This document shows, piece by piece, positions 16,513 to 25,289 of a stretch of DNA of 37,310 nt. The notes beneath the pieces were generated by a model that worked only from the letters and a program-made list of their open reading frames with translations, was not told the DNA's origin and searched no databases. Both the position numbers and the translations under genes were made by a program. Within the stretch, counting starts at the first letter, position 1; each line of letters opens with the position of its first letter. The DNA comes from a virus. The stretch is taken from IMG/VR virus record IMGVR_UViG_3300044843_000483, positions 1 to 37,310 of that record, one strand, 5' to 3'.

Positions 16513-16857
16513 ATGGCCGCCATCGTCTCCATCAACGCCGCCCAGGTCGGCGCCTTCGCCGCTGCGATCACCACCCTGACCACCAGCGACACGATCACCT
16601 TCAACCCCGGCAAGAAGCAGATGATGGTGTTCCGCAACACCACCGGTGGCTCTCTGACCGTCACCATCGACGGCGCGGGCGGCACCACCGTGCAAGCCCC
16701 CGGCATCGGTTCGGTGAACGTCTCCGCCGGCCTGGCCATCCCGGTCGCCGCGGGTGCCAGCGTGGCCGTCGTGCTCAGCACCATCAGCGCCTACTGCCAG
16801 GGCGTGGTGACGCTGACCGGCGCGTCTGGCCTGACGGCGCAGCTGTTCGACCTTTGA
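16513..16857 (+). CDS. Small beta-rich structural protein (tail or decoration)
   Basis: 114 residues. Hydrophobic, Thr/Gly/Ala rich beta strands (TTGGSLTVTIDGAGGTTVQA) suggest an Ig-like or jelly-roll decoration domain. Many siphoviruses carry such a protein after the tube gene. Its stop overlaps the next start (TTGA). Function inferred from position. Confidence 0.5.
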   Translation: MAAIVSINAAQVGAFAAAITTLTTSDTITFNPGKKQMMVFRNTTGGSLTVTIDGAGGTTVQAPGIGSVNVSAGLAIPVAAGASVAVVLSTISAYCQGVVTLTGASGLTAQLFDL

Positions 16858-17432
16858 TCGTGCTGGTCGAGTGCGGCTTCGTCCGTGTGTGGGCAGGGGG
16901 CGGCGAGTGGTCATTCACGCCGTCCTTCGCCCGCATCGCTGGCCTGGGCCGCCCCGATGAAGTCGTCGCCCTGTACGCCGCCCTGCACGGGCCGGACGCC
17001 GCGGCGGAAGCCACCTATGTCCTGGCTGGTCTGTGCGATCAGGAAGACCCCACCCCGCTGATCGGCTGGCGGGATGCGGACCATCCGGCCGCCGATGTTG
17101 GCGGGGGCTGGCACCAGGGGCTCATGTCGGACATGGAAAAGATCGTCATTGCCCAGCACTTGCTGCAGCACGGCATGGTGGGCAAGGCCCGACCCGAGGG
17201 CGAAGCGCCGGCAGAGCAAGGCGCCTACAGCAAGACGTTCGACGCCGCCGAGTACGTGGCCGCGGCCCGCGTGCACCTGGGCCTGAGCACGGCCGACGCC
17301 GAGGCCCTGAGCATGAGCGAGTTCCAGCGCATGTTCGAGATGAAGTTCCCCGACGCCAACAAGAAGAAGCGCGACGTGCCCACCCGGGCTGAATACGAGG
17401 CGGCCATGGCTGCACTGAAGGGGCGCGCATGA
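16854..17432 (+). CDS. DUF6246-type tail assembly protein
   Basis: 192 residues from TTG 16854, or GTG 16860. It lies in the tail-chaperone slot between tube and tape measure. The sequence (FTPSFARIAGLGRPDEVVAL; CDQEDPTPLIGW; MSDMEKIVIAQHLLQHGMVG; LSMSEFQRMFEMKFP) resembles DUF6246 proteins. I do not see a programmed frameshift site producing a second longer chaperone, so this phage may use a single chaperone. It overlaps the tape measure start by four bases. Confidence 0.65.
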   Translation: MIVLVECGFVRVWAGGGEWSFTPSFARIAGLGRPDEVVALYAALHGPDAAAEATYVLAGLCDQEDPTPLIGWRDADHPAADVGGGWHQGLMSDMEKIVIAQHLLQHGMVGKARPEGEAPAEQGAYSKTFDAAEYVAAARVHLGLSTADAEALSMSEFQRMFEMKFPDANKKKRDVPTRAEYEAAMAALKGRA

Positions 17433-20077
17433 GCGAATCGGTTGGGTCAATTCACTACGAAATCACCGCAGATACGGCTGGCCTGATCGCAGCGCAGCGC
17501 ACCGCAGAACGGGCCACAAAGGGCATTGCTGACGGCATGGAATCCGCCGGAGCCGCAGCCGACAAGGCGTCCGGCCGATTCCGTGACGCATCCGGAAAAC
17601 TGCGGGAGGCAAACGGACGCTTTGTCTCGACTGGCGAGGCAGCTGCCTCTGCCGGCGCAAGCCTTGGGACCCTTGAAGGCAAGCTGAACGCTGTAACCCA
17701 AGCCATCAAGATTTACGCCGCGGCCCTGGCCCTGGTGAAGTCGGCGCAGATGGCCGACGACACGCGCCTTCTGGCCGCACGTGTGCAGGTGGCCGCCGGA
17801 AGCCTTGAGCAGGCCAGCGCCGCGATGGCGGAGCTGCAGCGCATCAGCACGCGCACGCAGACCAGCCTTGAGGCCAACGCCACGGTGTTCACCCGACTGA
17901 ACTCGTCCATCAAGCAGATGGGTGGCACGCAGTCGGACACGCTGCGCATCACCGAGCTGCTGGCCATGGCCGTGAAGGTCAGCGGCGCCAGCGCGGCAGA
18001 GAGCGCCAGCGCGATGACGCAGTTCGGCCAGGCTCTGGGCTCCGGCAAGCTGGCCGGCGACGAACTGCGCAGCCTGCTGGAAAACGCGCCCTACCTCATG
18101 CAGCAGCTGGCCAACGGCCTGGGCGTGCCGATCGGTGCGCTGAAGGGCCTGGGTGAGCAGGGCAAGCTGACGGCCGACGTGGTGGTCACGGCGCTGGGCA
18201 AGGCTGCAACCACCATCGAGGCCGACTTCAAGCGCATGCCTCAGACGCTGGCCGGCGCCTTCGCTGTGGCCACCGATGCGGCTGCGCGCGCCAATGAAGC
18301 GTTCGACACCATGACCGGCGGCAGCGCGGTGCTCACTGGCGTCACCAAGGGCCTGGGCGACGTGCTCGACATGCTGGCCAGCCAGTTCAAGGGCGCGACC
18401 ACCGAGGCCGACAAGCTGAGCCGCGGCGACACCATCACGACCTGGGCCAGCGCCACCACCTACGCGCTGTCGTTCGTGGCCGATGCCGCCGACTTCGTGG
18501 TGCGCGGCTTCCGCCAGACAGGGCTGACCATCTACGAGACCGCGATGGCGGCGAAGGCTGCGGCCGGCGGCGAGCTGAAGGAAGCCGGCGAGCGCATGGT
18601 GGACCTGAAGAACAAGCTACTGGACATCGGCGCCGCGGCCTACGCCGGCGCAAAGATGCGGCAGCAGCTGGCGGCCCTGGCCACGACGCCCGAGGCTGAT
18701 CCGATGGACCGCCGCGCCCGCGGTGGCGGCAGCGCCAGCACCCTCAAGGCGGTGCCCGGCAGCGGCGACAAGAAGCCCGGCGGCTCTTTCGACCCCCTGG
18801 CCTACCTGGCCGGCTTGCGTGCCAAGGTGGCAGACGCCTACGGTGAGATCGACGCCATCGAGGAGGAGGAGTTGCGCAAGAACGCTCAGCGCCTGCGGGC
18901 CCGGCAGCTGACCGTGGCCGAAGCCGCTGAGGCAGAGACTCTCATCCGCCAGAAGGCGGCGCAGCAGCGCCAGGACATTGGCTTCAAGGAGGCCACCGAC
19001 AACCTGTTGCGCATCGAGCGTGAGGGCGAGCAGGCCAAGGCCATGCGGCAGAAGCAAGCCGAGGACGCCAAGCGCATTGCCAAGGATGCGGCCGATTACG
19101 TCGCCAGGCTGAACCAGGTGGCGAACCCCTTGGACGCCCTGCGCCAGGAGTACGAGGCCAAGCTCGCGATGGTGCAGCGCTATGAGGAGCTGATGGCGCT
19201 GGCCGGCGTGTCCGCCACCGAGCAAGCGCAGATCGCCAAGACCTCCATCACGGCCGAATACGAGCGCCAGCGGCAGGCCATGGCAGAGCAGATTTATGCC
19301 TCACAGGGCGAGGGGCATGCCCTGCTGCTGGACTCGATCAACGCGCTCTCGAGCACCGCCACCGGGGCCATCATGGGCCTGCTGAATGGCACCACCACGG
19401 TCAGCGAGGCCATGCGGTCCCTGGGCCAGGTCATCCTCAATGAGGCGGTCAGCTCCCTGGTGCAAGTGGGCGTGCAGCAGCTCAAGAACGCCATGATCGG
19501 CCAGACCGTCGAGGCAGCTGAGAAGACGCGCAGGGCATCGAACGGCGCGGCCTACGCCGCAGCGGTCAGTGCCCAGGTGGTGGGCATGACCGCCCTGGCC
19601 GCACAGAATGCCTTTGCTGCTACGGCCGCCATCCCGGTGACCGGCCCCTCACTGGCACCCGCTGCGGCCGCCTCTGCGGCCTCCGTGGCTGGCGCCTTGG
19701 GCGCCCCAGCGGTGGCGACCGCTCCACTTGCTGGCGCGCGGCAGTACGGTGGACCCACGACGGCCGGCAACCTGTACCGGGTGAACGAGACCGGCCGGCC
19801 TGAGATGTTCACGGCCAGCAACGGAAACCAGTTTCTGCTGGGGACCACCGATGGCACGGTGACCGCAGCGGACAAGCTGGGTGGTGCTCAACCGTGGCGG
19901 GTCATCATCAACAACGCCCCGCCGGGGACCACCGCCAGCGTGAACAACGAGGCGCGCATCGTCGAGGTCGCCGTGGCGCGGGCTGAAGCGAACTTTGTGG
20001 GCCAGATGAGCGAGAACGCCGGCCCGATGTTCCGCGCGCTGACCTCAGCGACGAACGTGCGCGGCGGGCAGATCTAG
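17429..20077 (+). CDS. Tail tape measure protein
   Basis: 882 residues. The TIGR02675-like tape measure domain is at about 140-260 (LEANATVFTRLNSSIKQMGG; GQALGSGKLAGDELRSLLEN; APYLMQQLANGLGVPIGALK). A long Ala/Glu/Arg coiled coil follows (about 470-640) and there is a hydrophobic region near 690-780. By the usual rule of about 0.15 nm per residue the tail would be about 130 nm long, a siphovirus-type value. The C-terminus (GRPEMFTASNGNQFLLGTTD) is the common end block of such proteins. Confidence 0.9.
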   Translation: MSESVGSIHYEITADTAGLIAAQRTAERATKGIADGMESAGAAADKASGRFRDASGKLREANGRFVSTGEAAASAGASLGTLEGKLNAVTQAIKIYAAALALVKSAQMADDTRLLAARVQVAAGSLEQASAAMAELQRISTRTQTSLEANATVFTRLNSSIKQMGGTQSDTLRITELLAMAVKVSGASAAESASAMTQFGQALGSGKLAGDELRSLLENAPYLMQQLANGLGVPIGALKGLGEQGKLTADVVVTALGKAATTIEADFKRMPQTLAGAFAVATDAAARANEAFDTMTGGSAVLTGVTKGLGDVLDMLASQFKGATTEADKLSRGDTITTWASATTYALSFVADAADFVVRGFRQTGLTIYETAMAAKAAAGGELKEAGERMVDLKNKLLDIGAAAYAGAKMRQQLAALATTPEADPMDRRARGGGSASTLKAVPGSGDKKPGGSFDPLAYLAGLRAKVADAYGEIDAIEEEELRKNAQRLRARQLTVAEAAEAETLIRQKAAQQRQDIGFKEATDNLLRIEREGEQAKAMRQKQAEDAKRIAKDAADYVARLNQVANPLDALRQEYEAKLAMVQRYEELMALAGVSATEQAQIAKTSITAEYERQRQAMAEQIYASQGEGHALLLDSINALSSTATGAIMGLLNGTTTVSEAMRSLGQVILNEAVSSLVQVGVQQLKNAMIGQTVEAAEKTRRASNGAAYAAAVSAQVVGMTALAAQNAFAATAAIPVTGPSLAPAAAASAASVAGALGAPAVATAPLAGARQYGGPTTAGNLYRVNETGRPEMFTASNGNQFLLGTTDGTVTAADKLGGAQPWRVIINNAPPGTTASVNNEARIVEVAVARAEANFVGQMSENAGPMFRALTSATNVRGGQI

Positions 20078-20088
20078 CCCTGGGCGGC

Positions 20089-20100
20089 TTCCTAGCATGG
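20089..20100 (+). promoter_or_regulatory. Recurrent late motif, copy 7 (before distal tail gene)
   Basis: TTCCTAGCATGG. The predicted +1 from TAGCAT (20093-20098) is 20105, the A of the start codon. No Shine-Dalgarno sequence is visible. Confidence 0.55.
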
Positions 20101-20104
20101 CCGG

Positions 20105-21439
20105 ATGCCTGTCGCGTACCCGCTGAACCTCCGCACCATCATCCGCCAGGGCAAGAGCCGCAGCCAGCCCGCGGCCTTCCGCCTGTCTGAGCCGCGCCGG
20201 GGCTACGCCTACGTGCAAGCCACCGGCACCGACACGCCGGTCTTCTGGGACATCACCCTCAAGTTCACGCAGCCAGAAGCGGCCCTGTTCCAGCTTTGGT
20301 TCACCCAAGACCTGCAGCGCGGCGTGCTTGAGTTCACGATGCCGATCCGCACCGAGTTCGGCCTCGTCACGCACACCTGCCGGTTTCTCCCCGACAGCCT
20401 GCTGCCCGTGCAGGAAGACGGCGAGGTCTTCGTCTACACGGCGCAGATCATGGCCCGGGCGCAGATCATCCCGGCGGGGTTCCTGGCGGGCTACCCAGGT
20501 GGATTCGTCGGCCCAATCCCAACGCTGTATGCGCCTCTCGGCGGGGCTTTCGCCGCACCGCTGGCCGGCTACTGGACCGGTGGACTCGCGCCGTTCCGGT
20601 TCGATCTCACCGCCGGCACGTTGCCGCCCGGCATCGGCGCACCTGACGCCGCAGGCGTACTGCAGGGCGCTGCGCCCTTTGCGGGGACGCACAGCGGGCT
20701 GGTTGTCACGCGCACGGACGCGCTCGGGATCTCCTATGCGAGCAACGAATTCTCGGTGCAGGTCGAAGAGCCGGACCCCTACTTCAGCAACGTGGTCTTG
20801 CTGCTCAACTTCGAAGGCGCCGACGCATCAACCGCGGTGATCGACAGCAGCCAGTACGCTGATCACAAGGCCTGCAACACCAACCAGCAGATCAGCACGA
20901 ACCAGGCGTTCTACGGGGCCAGCTCCCTGCGCGTCAGCAGCGCAACGGTCAACCCCATCGCATGGAGCGGATCGCGGTTCGCGCGCACCGTCCGCGCCCT
21001 CACTGTCGAGGGCCGGCATAAGTCGGTGGCGTCCTACAACGGCACCGAGGCTCCGCCTGTGTTCAGGCTCTTCGACAACACGGGGGCGCAACTCATCCAC
21101 GTCGCCAAGTTCGGGCTCGGCAACACGCTCTCATTCCGGTTCGGCACTGGCACGACGGAAAATCTTGGATACACGCCTGATGCGAACGGGTGGGTGCATT
21201 GGGAGATCGGCATCGAAGAGGACGGCACGACGAGGGTGTTTTTCAACGGCGTCGTCGCGCACACGACCAGCTTCATGACTCTGGGTGCCGCCGGCACCGC
21301 CTGCGGTGTGTGGGTCGCTGGGACCGTCGCGGCCTCCTTCTACAGCGTCGACCAGTACATCGACGGCATTCGTGTGACGGCCGGCGTCTGCCGGCATACT
21401 GCCGCTTTCACGCCGCCGACGAGGCTTCCGACTTTCTGA
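20105..21439 (+). CDS. Minor tail protein with Ig-like and LamG-like domains
   Basis: 444 residues. Residues 1-125 look like the distal-tail base domain found directly after tape measures. Residues about 145-220 resemble a putative Ig domain (GGLAPFRFDLTAGTLPPGIG, then GVLQGAA, GISYASNEFSVQV). Residues 227-435 form a concanavalin A/LamG-like lectin (VVLLLNFEGAD...TSFMTLGAAGTACGV...YIDGIRVTAGVCRHTAAF). The lectin probably binds surface sugar. The start lies at the predicted transcription start of motif copy 7. Confidence 0.65.
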   Translation: MPVAYPLNLRTIIRQGKSRSQPAAFRLSEPRRGYAYVQATGTDTPVFWDITLKFTQPEAALFQLWFTQDLQRGVLEFTMPIRTEFGLVTHTCRFLPDSLLPVQEDGEVFVYTAQIMARAQIIPAGFLAGYPGGFVGPIPTLYAPLGGAFAAPLAGYWTGGLAPFRFDLTAGTLPPGIGAPDAAGVLQGAAPFAGTHSGLVVTRTDALGISYASNEFSVQVEEPDPYFSNVVLLLNFEGADASTAVIDSSQYADHKACNTNQQISTNQAFYGASSLRVSSATVNPIAWSGSRFARTVRALTVEGRHKSVASYNGTEAPPVFRLFDNTGAQLIHVAKFGLGNTLSFRFGTGTTENLGYTPDANGWVHWEIGIEEDGTTRVFFNGVVAHTTSFMTLGAAGTACGVWVAGTVAASFYSVDQYIDGIRVTAGVCRHTAAFTPPTRLPTF

Positions 21440-21442
21440 CCC

Positions 21443-21928
21443 ATGGACAAGGCTACGTTCTGGGCCACGAAAAGCCCGCTTGCTGAGTTCGAAGCCGTGG
21501 TCTTCGACCACCCGGCCTTCAGCGCACCGATCCGCCTGGTGGCCAACCAGTTCGCCGATGTCACGCTCGACGGCCAGGTGCACACGCCGGCCCCGATGAC
21601 GATCAAGCCTCCGACCCAGGGCGCTGGCGGCGGCAGCCCGAAGCTGACGATCACCTTCCCGCGCCAAGTGGTGGGCCGCGAGTTCAAGCAGCAGCTCGGG
21701 TTGATCGTCGAGGCCGGCGACCGCACGCCCATCACCGTGACGTACTCGCTCTACCTGGGCGTGACCAGCTCGCCCCAGGTGACGTGGACCCTCTACGCCT
21801 CCGACGCGGGCGGCGTGGCCTTCAGCCGGGACGCTGTGCAGGTGACGGCCACGCTGGACAACCCCATGCGGCGAGCCGTCGCGCCGGTGTACCTGCCCGA
21901 GGTTTTCACGGGCCTGCAGCAGGTCTAA
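21443..21928 (+). CDS. DUF1833-like tail protein
   Basis: 161 residues, starting three bases after the previous stop. The N-terminal part (EAVVFDHPAFSAPIRLVANQ), the mention of small changes from a target (PAPMTIKPP) and the C-terminal VQVTATLDNPMRRAVAPVYL match DUF1833. These proteins belong to the tail tip between distal tail and NlpC/P60 genes. Confidence 0.72.
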   Translation: MDKATFWATKSPLAEFEAVVFDHPAFSAPIRLVANQFADVTLDGQVHTPAPMTIKPPTQGAGGGSPKLTITFPRQVVGREFKQQLGLIVEAGDRTPITVTYSLYLGVTSSPQVTWTLYASDAGGVAFSRDAVQVTATLDNPMRRAVAPVYLPEVFTGLQQV

Positions 21929-21962
21929 GACCACCCCGAGCAAGCCCTCGAAATGGGGGCGC

Positions 21963-21974
21963 TTCCTAGCATCC
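21963..21974 (+). promoter_or_regulatory. Recurrent late motif, copy 8 (before NlpC/P60 gene)
   Basis: TTCCTAGCATCC. The predicted +1 from TAGCAT (21967-21972) is 21979, one base before ATG 21980. No Shine-Dalgarno sequence is visible. Confidence 0.55.
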
Positions 21975-21979
21975 GCGCG

Positions 21980-22399
21980 ATGCTGCAGCTGCTGATGACC
22001 CCCCAAGAATTCGCCCTCCGCGCCGTGGGCGTGCCCTGGGTGCGCTGGCGCTCGGACTGGCAGGCCTGTGACTGCTACGGCCTGGTTGTGCTGTACCACC
22101 GCGAGGTGCTGGGCATTGACCCCGGTCCCGTCCCACAGACCGACATCGCTTCTGGGTTTGACGCCATGCAGGGATGGGCCAGTGCTGGCTGGACCGAGTG
22201 CGGCCCTGAGCCCAACGCTACCGCATTCATGGCATGGCGCGACGGCAAGCCCACCCACTGCGGGATGCTGATCGACGGCGGCCAACTGCTGCACGCGCAG
22301 GAGGGCCCTGTAGGCACGGGCGCCGTGCGCATCACCCGGCTGCACGTGCTGGCCCGCCTGACGCCCGATCTGCGCTTCTACCGCTTCGCCCCATGTTGA
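21980..22399 (+). CDS. NlpC/P60-like tail tip peptidase
   Basis: 139 residues. ATG 21980 is chosen over the in-frame 21953 because the upstream start would translate the late motif. The catalytic Cys32 is in WQACDCYGLV. His93 in KPTHCGML, or less likely His105, supplies the His. The protein is half the length of lambda gpK and lacks the JAMM metalloprotease part. It probably cleaves peptidoglycan during DNA entry or acts in tail tip assembly. It overlaps the J-like gene by seven bases. Confidence 0.8.
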   Translation: MLQLLMTPQEFALRAVGVPWVRWRSDWQACDCYGLVVLYHREVLGIDPGPVPQTDIASGFDAMQGWASAGWTECGPEPNATAFMAWRDGKPTHCGMLIDGGQLLHAQEGPVGTGAVRITRLHVLARLTPDLRFYRFAPC

Positions 22400-24888
22400 C
22401 AGTTATGCGCGACCCCAGCGGCATCACCGGGTGCGAGGTGCACGCCTTCGACCGAGGCATCACGCTGCACGAGAACATCGCGCGGGCCATGCCAGAGGGC
22501 GGCGCCGACTGCGAGGTCTACATCAATGGCCAGCGCGTGGACCCGCTGACCGACGCGCGCCTGGACCTGCCGCCCGGTGCTGACGACCTGGTGACCGTGG
22601 CCCACCGGCCGCGCGGCTTCGACCCGGTGACCTGGGCCTACATCATCGCCGCCGTGCTGACGGTGGCGGCCTACGCCAGCGCGCCCAAGGTGCCCGGCGA
22701 GACGGTGCTCAACGAGAGCCCCAACAACAAGCTGACCGGGCAGACCAACATCGCCCGAACGTACCAAGGCATCCCCGACGTCTACGGCTACCGGCGCGTG
22801 TGGCCCGACCTGATCCAGCCATCGGTGGTCGAGTACATCGACAACGTCAAGTACGTGACGGAGTGGCTTTGCGTCAGCCGGGGCAAAGGGACCATCGAGG
22901 CCATCCAGTACGCCGACACCCCACTCACCGACGTGGACGGCGCCTCGAATGTGGCCTTTGAGCCAGCCAGCGGGCCCAGCCCTTACCCGGAGCTGAACAC
23001 CACCACGCTGACGAACGTGTTGGAGGCTTTCGCCACGCCCGACGTCAACGGCCAGGAACTGCCGTTCGCTGTGACCGCGGCCGGAGCGGTTGAACGGCCG
23101 GGGCGAATTGAACACTTGGGTGGCAGCAGCTACGCGCTTCGCTTCCCAGATGCCGCTGTGTGGGAGCCCATCAAAGCCCTGGCGCTGGGGTCGGCTCTGC
23201 GGGTCGAGTACATCGGCGGCTCTTCCGGCCCGGCAGGCTTCGACATCACCACCACGCTCACCAGCGTCACTGAGACGGCGGGCCCGTTCGTGACCTTCGG
23301 CTTGACCCTGACCAGCGGGGTCATCGATCTGACGGGCAACAACCCGTTTGAGGCTGCTTTCCGGGTCAGCCCGCCGCCGGGCTCTCTGCCCGCGACCGTA
23401 GTCCGCGGGCCTTTCACGCTGCCCGCAGAGTGCGACCGCATCCGGTTCAACTTGGCCTTCTTGCGCGGGCTGAAGGGGACCGCGGAGATCAAAGCCGAGT
23501 GGTGGAAGATCGACGGCTCTGGCGCAGAGGTTTCGGGCACGCGCGAGTCGCGCACCTATCTAGGCAGCGACCCGCCCATCGAGCGCATTGCGGCCGACAG
23601 CTTCGACCAGCAGTTCTTCACCCGCGACATCACGCCTGCCGCCGGCCTGGGCCGCTACCGCATCCAGTTCGAGCGGGTCAACGCCACCAGCACAGACGGC
23701 ACCGACGTGGCGAAGCTGGAAGGGGTGTTCGCGCTGCGCCGCTACGCCACCAAGGTCTTGCCCGGCGTCACCGTGGTGAAGGTCACCACCAAAGCCACAG
23801 CCCAGGCAACCGGCTTCAGCGAGCGCAAGTTCAACCTGCGCTGGACGCGCCACGTGCGCCAGATCGACAGCACGACCATGGGCCCCTCGCGGAACTTTGC
23901 GCGCGCGATGGTGCACCTGTGGTGCGTGGCCGGCGAGCCGCTGAGCCAGCTCGACACCACCACGCTGGCCGCGATCAACAGCGAAGGCGGCGAGGCCCTG
24001 CGCCGGTTCGACGGCACCTTCGACGATGCGCAAATGAGCCTGGGCGACCGCCTGCAGCGCATCGCCGACACCGCGCGCTGCACGCTGTGGCGCGACGGTG
24101 ACCAGTGGACCGTGACGCGCGACCAGGCGCGCACCGTGCCGGTTGCGCAGCTCGACTACCGCAACTTGGCCGGCGGCGGTGACTCGGTCATCACCTACGC
24201 GGCCCACCTGCCGGCCAGCTTCGATGGCGTCGAAGTCGAATACACCGACGAGACCACGATGGCCAGCAAGGCCTACGTGCGCTTGAGCATCGCCAGCGGC
24301 AGCGTGAGCACATCGACCACGCCGACGAACCCCAAGAAGATCAGCCTGCCGGGCTGCGTGACCCTGGCCCAGGCCAGCAACCGCGCCCACCTGGAAGCCC
24401 GGCGCCTGCTGTACCAGCGGACCACCGTGCGGGACACGGCACTGGCCGATGGCGGGCAGCTTGGCGTGGGCTCGCTGGTGCGCTGGATCGACCCCAACGA
24501 CTTCGCGGGCGACGACGGCCTGCAGGCTGGCGAGGTGCTGACCATCGCCGGGAGCCTGATCACCACCAGCGAGCCGCTGGACTGGAAGGGCCAGACGTCG
24601 GGCCGCATCCTGTTCACCGGCACCAACGGCCAGCACCTGGGGGCGCCTGTGGTGTGCACCCCGCACAGCAGCGGCGCGGTGCAGCTGTCCAGCGTGCCCG
24701 CGGGCCTGTTCGTCGCCGATGGCGTGACGCGCCAGCTCGGAAGCCGCTACGCCTTCGGCGTGGGCTTGTCAGAGGCCGAGATTCAGAGCGCCGGCCTGTA
24801 CCTCGTCCAGGAGGTTAGCCCCGCTTCAGACCGTACCGTCTCCATAGCATTGGCCGCCTATGACGCACGCATGTACGAGGCCGATTGA
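22393..24888 (+). CDS. Central tail tip/host specificity protein (J-like)
   Basis: 831 residues from ATG 22393, which overlaps the preceding stop; the longer upstream frame is a shadow of the NlpC gene. The N-terminus is a small ubiquitin-like fold (DRGITLHENIARAMPEGGA), followed by a hydrophobic segment at about 75-95 (VTWAYIIAAVLTVAAYAS). YGYRRVWPDLIQPS and a long C-terminal part of beta domains match TipJ-like proteins. This is usually the receptor-contact hub of siphovirus tails. The end of the gene contains motif copy 9. Confidence 0.82.
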   Translation: MLTVMRDPSGITGCEVHAFDRGITLHENIARAMPEGGADCEVYINGQRVDPLTDARLDLPPGADDLVTVAHRPRGFDPVTWAYIIAAVLTVAAYASAPKVPGETVLNESPNNKLTGQTNIARTYQGIPDVYGYRRVWPDLIQPSVVEYIDNVKYVTEWLCVSRGKGTIEAIQYADTPLTDVDGASNVAFEPASGPSPYPELNTTTLTNVLEAFATPDVNGQELPFAVTAAGAVERPGRIEHLGGSSYALRFPDAAVWEPIKALALGSALRVEYIGGSSGPAGFDITTTLTSVTETAGPFVTFGLTLTSGVIDLTGNNPFEAAFRVSPPPGSLPATVVRGPFTLPAECDRIRFNLAFLRGLKGTAEIKAEWWKIDGSGAEVSGTRESRTYLGSDPPIERIAADSFDQQFFTRDITPAAGLGRYRIQFERVNATSTDGTDVAKLEGVFALRRYATKVLPGVTVVKVTTKATAQATGFSERKFNLRWTRHVRQIDSTTMGPSRNFARAMVHLWCVAGEPLSQLDTTTLAAINSEGGEALRRFDGTFDDAQMSLGDRLQRIADTARCTLWRDGDQWTVTRDQARTVPVAQLDYRNLAGGGDSVITYAAHLPASFDGVEVEYTDETTMASKAYVRLSIASGSVSTSTTPTNPKKISLPGCVTLAQASNRAHLEARRLLYQRTTVRDTALADGGQLGVGSLVRWIDPNDFAGDDGLQAGEVLTIAGSLITTSEPLDWKGQTSGRILFTGTNGQHLGAPVVCTPHSSGAVQLSSVPAGLFVADGVTRQLGSRYAFGVGLSEAEIQSAGLYLVQEVSPASDRTVSIALAAYDARMYEAD
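24841..24850 (+). promoter_or_regulatory. Late motif, weak copy 9 (end of J-like gene)
   Basis: TCCATAGCAT, 8 of 10 positions matching. The predicted +1 is 24857, a 31-nt leader before ATG 24888. It lies in coding sequence and is less certain than the others. Confidence 0.3.
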
Positions 24889-25199
24889 TGCCAGACAGCC
24901 ACGCCCCGAACTACACCGGGCCTGAGCGCCGGCAGCCCAACATCGTGACCGCTCAGGCGATCCAGTCGGCTGTGGCTGATGGCATCCGCCAGGCGGTGAG
25001 CGATCCGGCCCTGTGGGATGCAGCAGGCAAGGCCATGCGCGAGCAGGCGAAGAGCGCGGCGGGCGGGTGGCTGATCGGCGGCGTGCGCGCGGTGCTGACC
25101 CGTGCGGCCTGGATCGTCGCCATCTTGGCCGGCGTCTATGCCCTGGGCGGCTGGGGCGCGGTGCTCGCGTTCGTCAAGAGCCAAGGGCCGACGCCGTGA
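24888..25199 (+). CDS. Small membrane protein with GPERR motif
   Basis: 103 residues; ATG 24888 overlaps the J-like stop (TGATG). The N-terminus NYTGPERRQP is a short motif known from several membrane-linked proteins. The C-terminal third holds a hydrophobic stretch (AAWIVAILAGVYALGGWGAV) that probably spans the membrane. A helical region lies between. Its position at the start of the lysis end suggests a membrane-associated phage protein; the role is unknown. Confidence 0.6.
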   Translation: MPDSHAPNYTGPERRQPNIVTAQAIQSAVADGIRQAVSDPALWDAAGKAMREQAKSAAGGWLIGGVRAVLTRAAWIVAILAGVYALGGWGAVLAFVKSQGPTP

Positions 25200-25289
25200 G
25201 TGCGCCGGCAGTGTTTGATCGCGGCCTCAGCAGCGGCCAAGACTGAAGGCGCGCAGCGGCCTTTCCGAGCAACCCGACGAGAGGACACG

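Noticed and set aside
25196-25246. 16-codon ORF beginning GTGA at the end of the small membrane protein
   Set aside because: It is too short, has no motif, and a plain leader before the metallophosphoesterase explains the gap.
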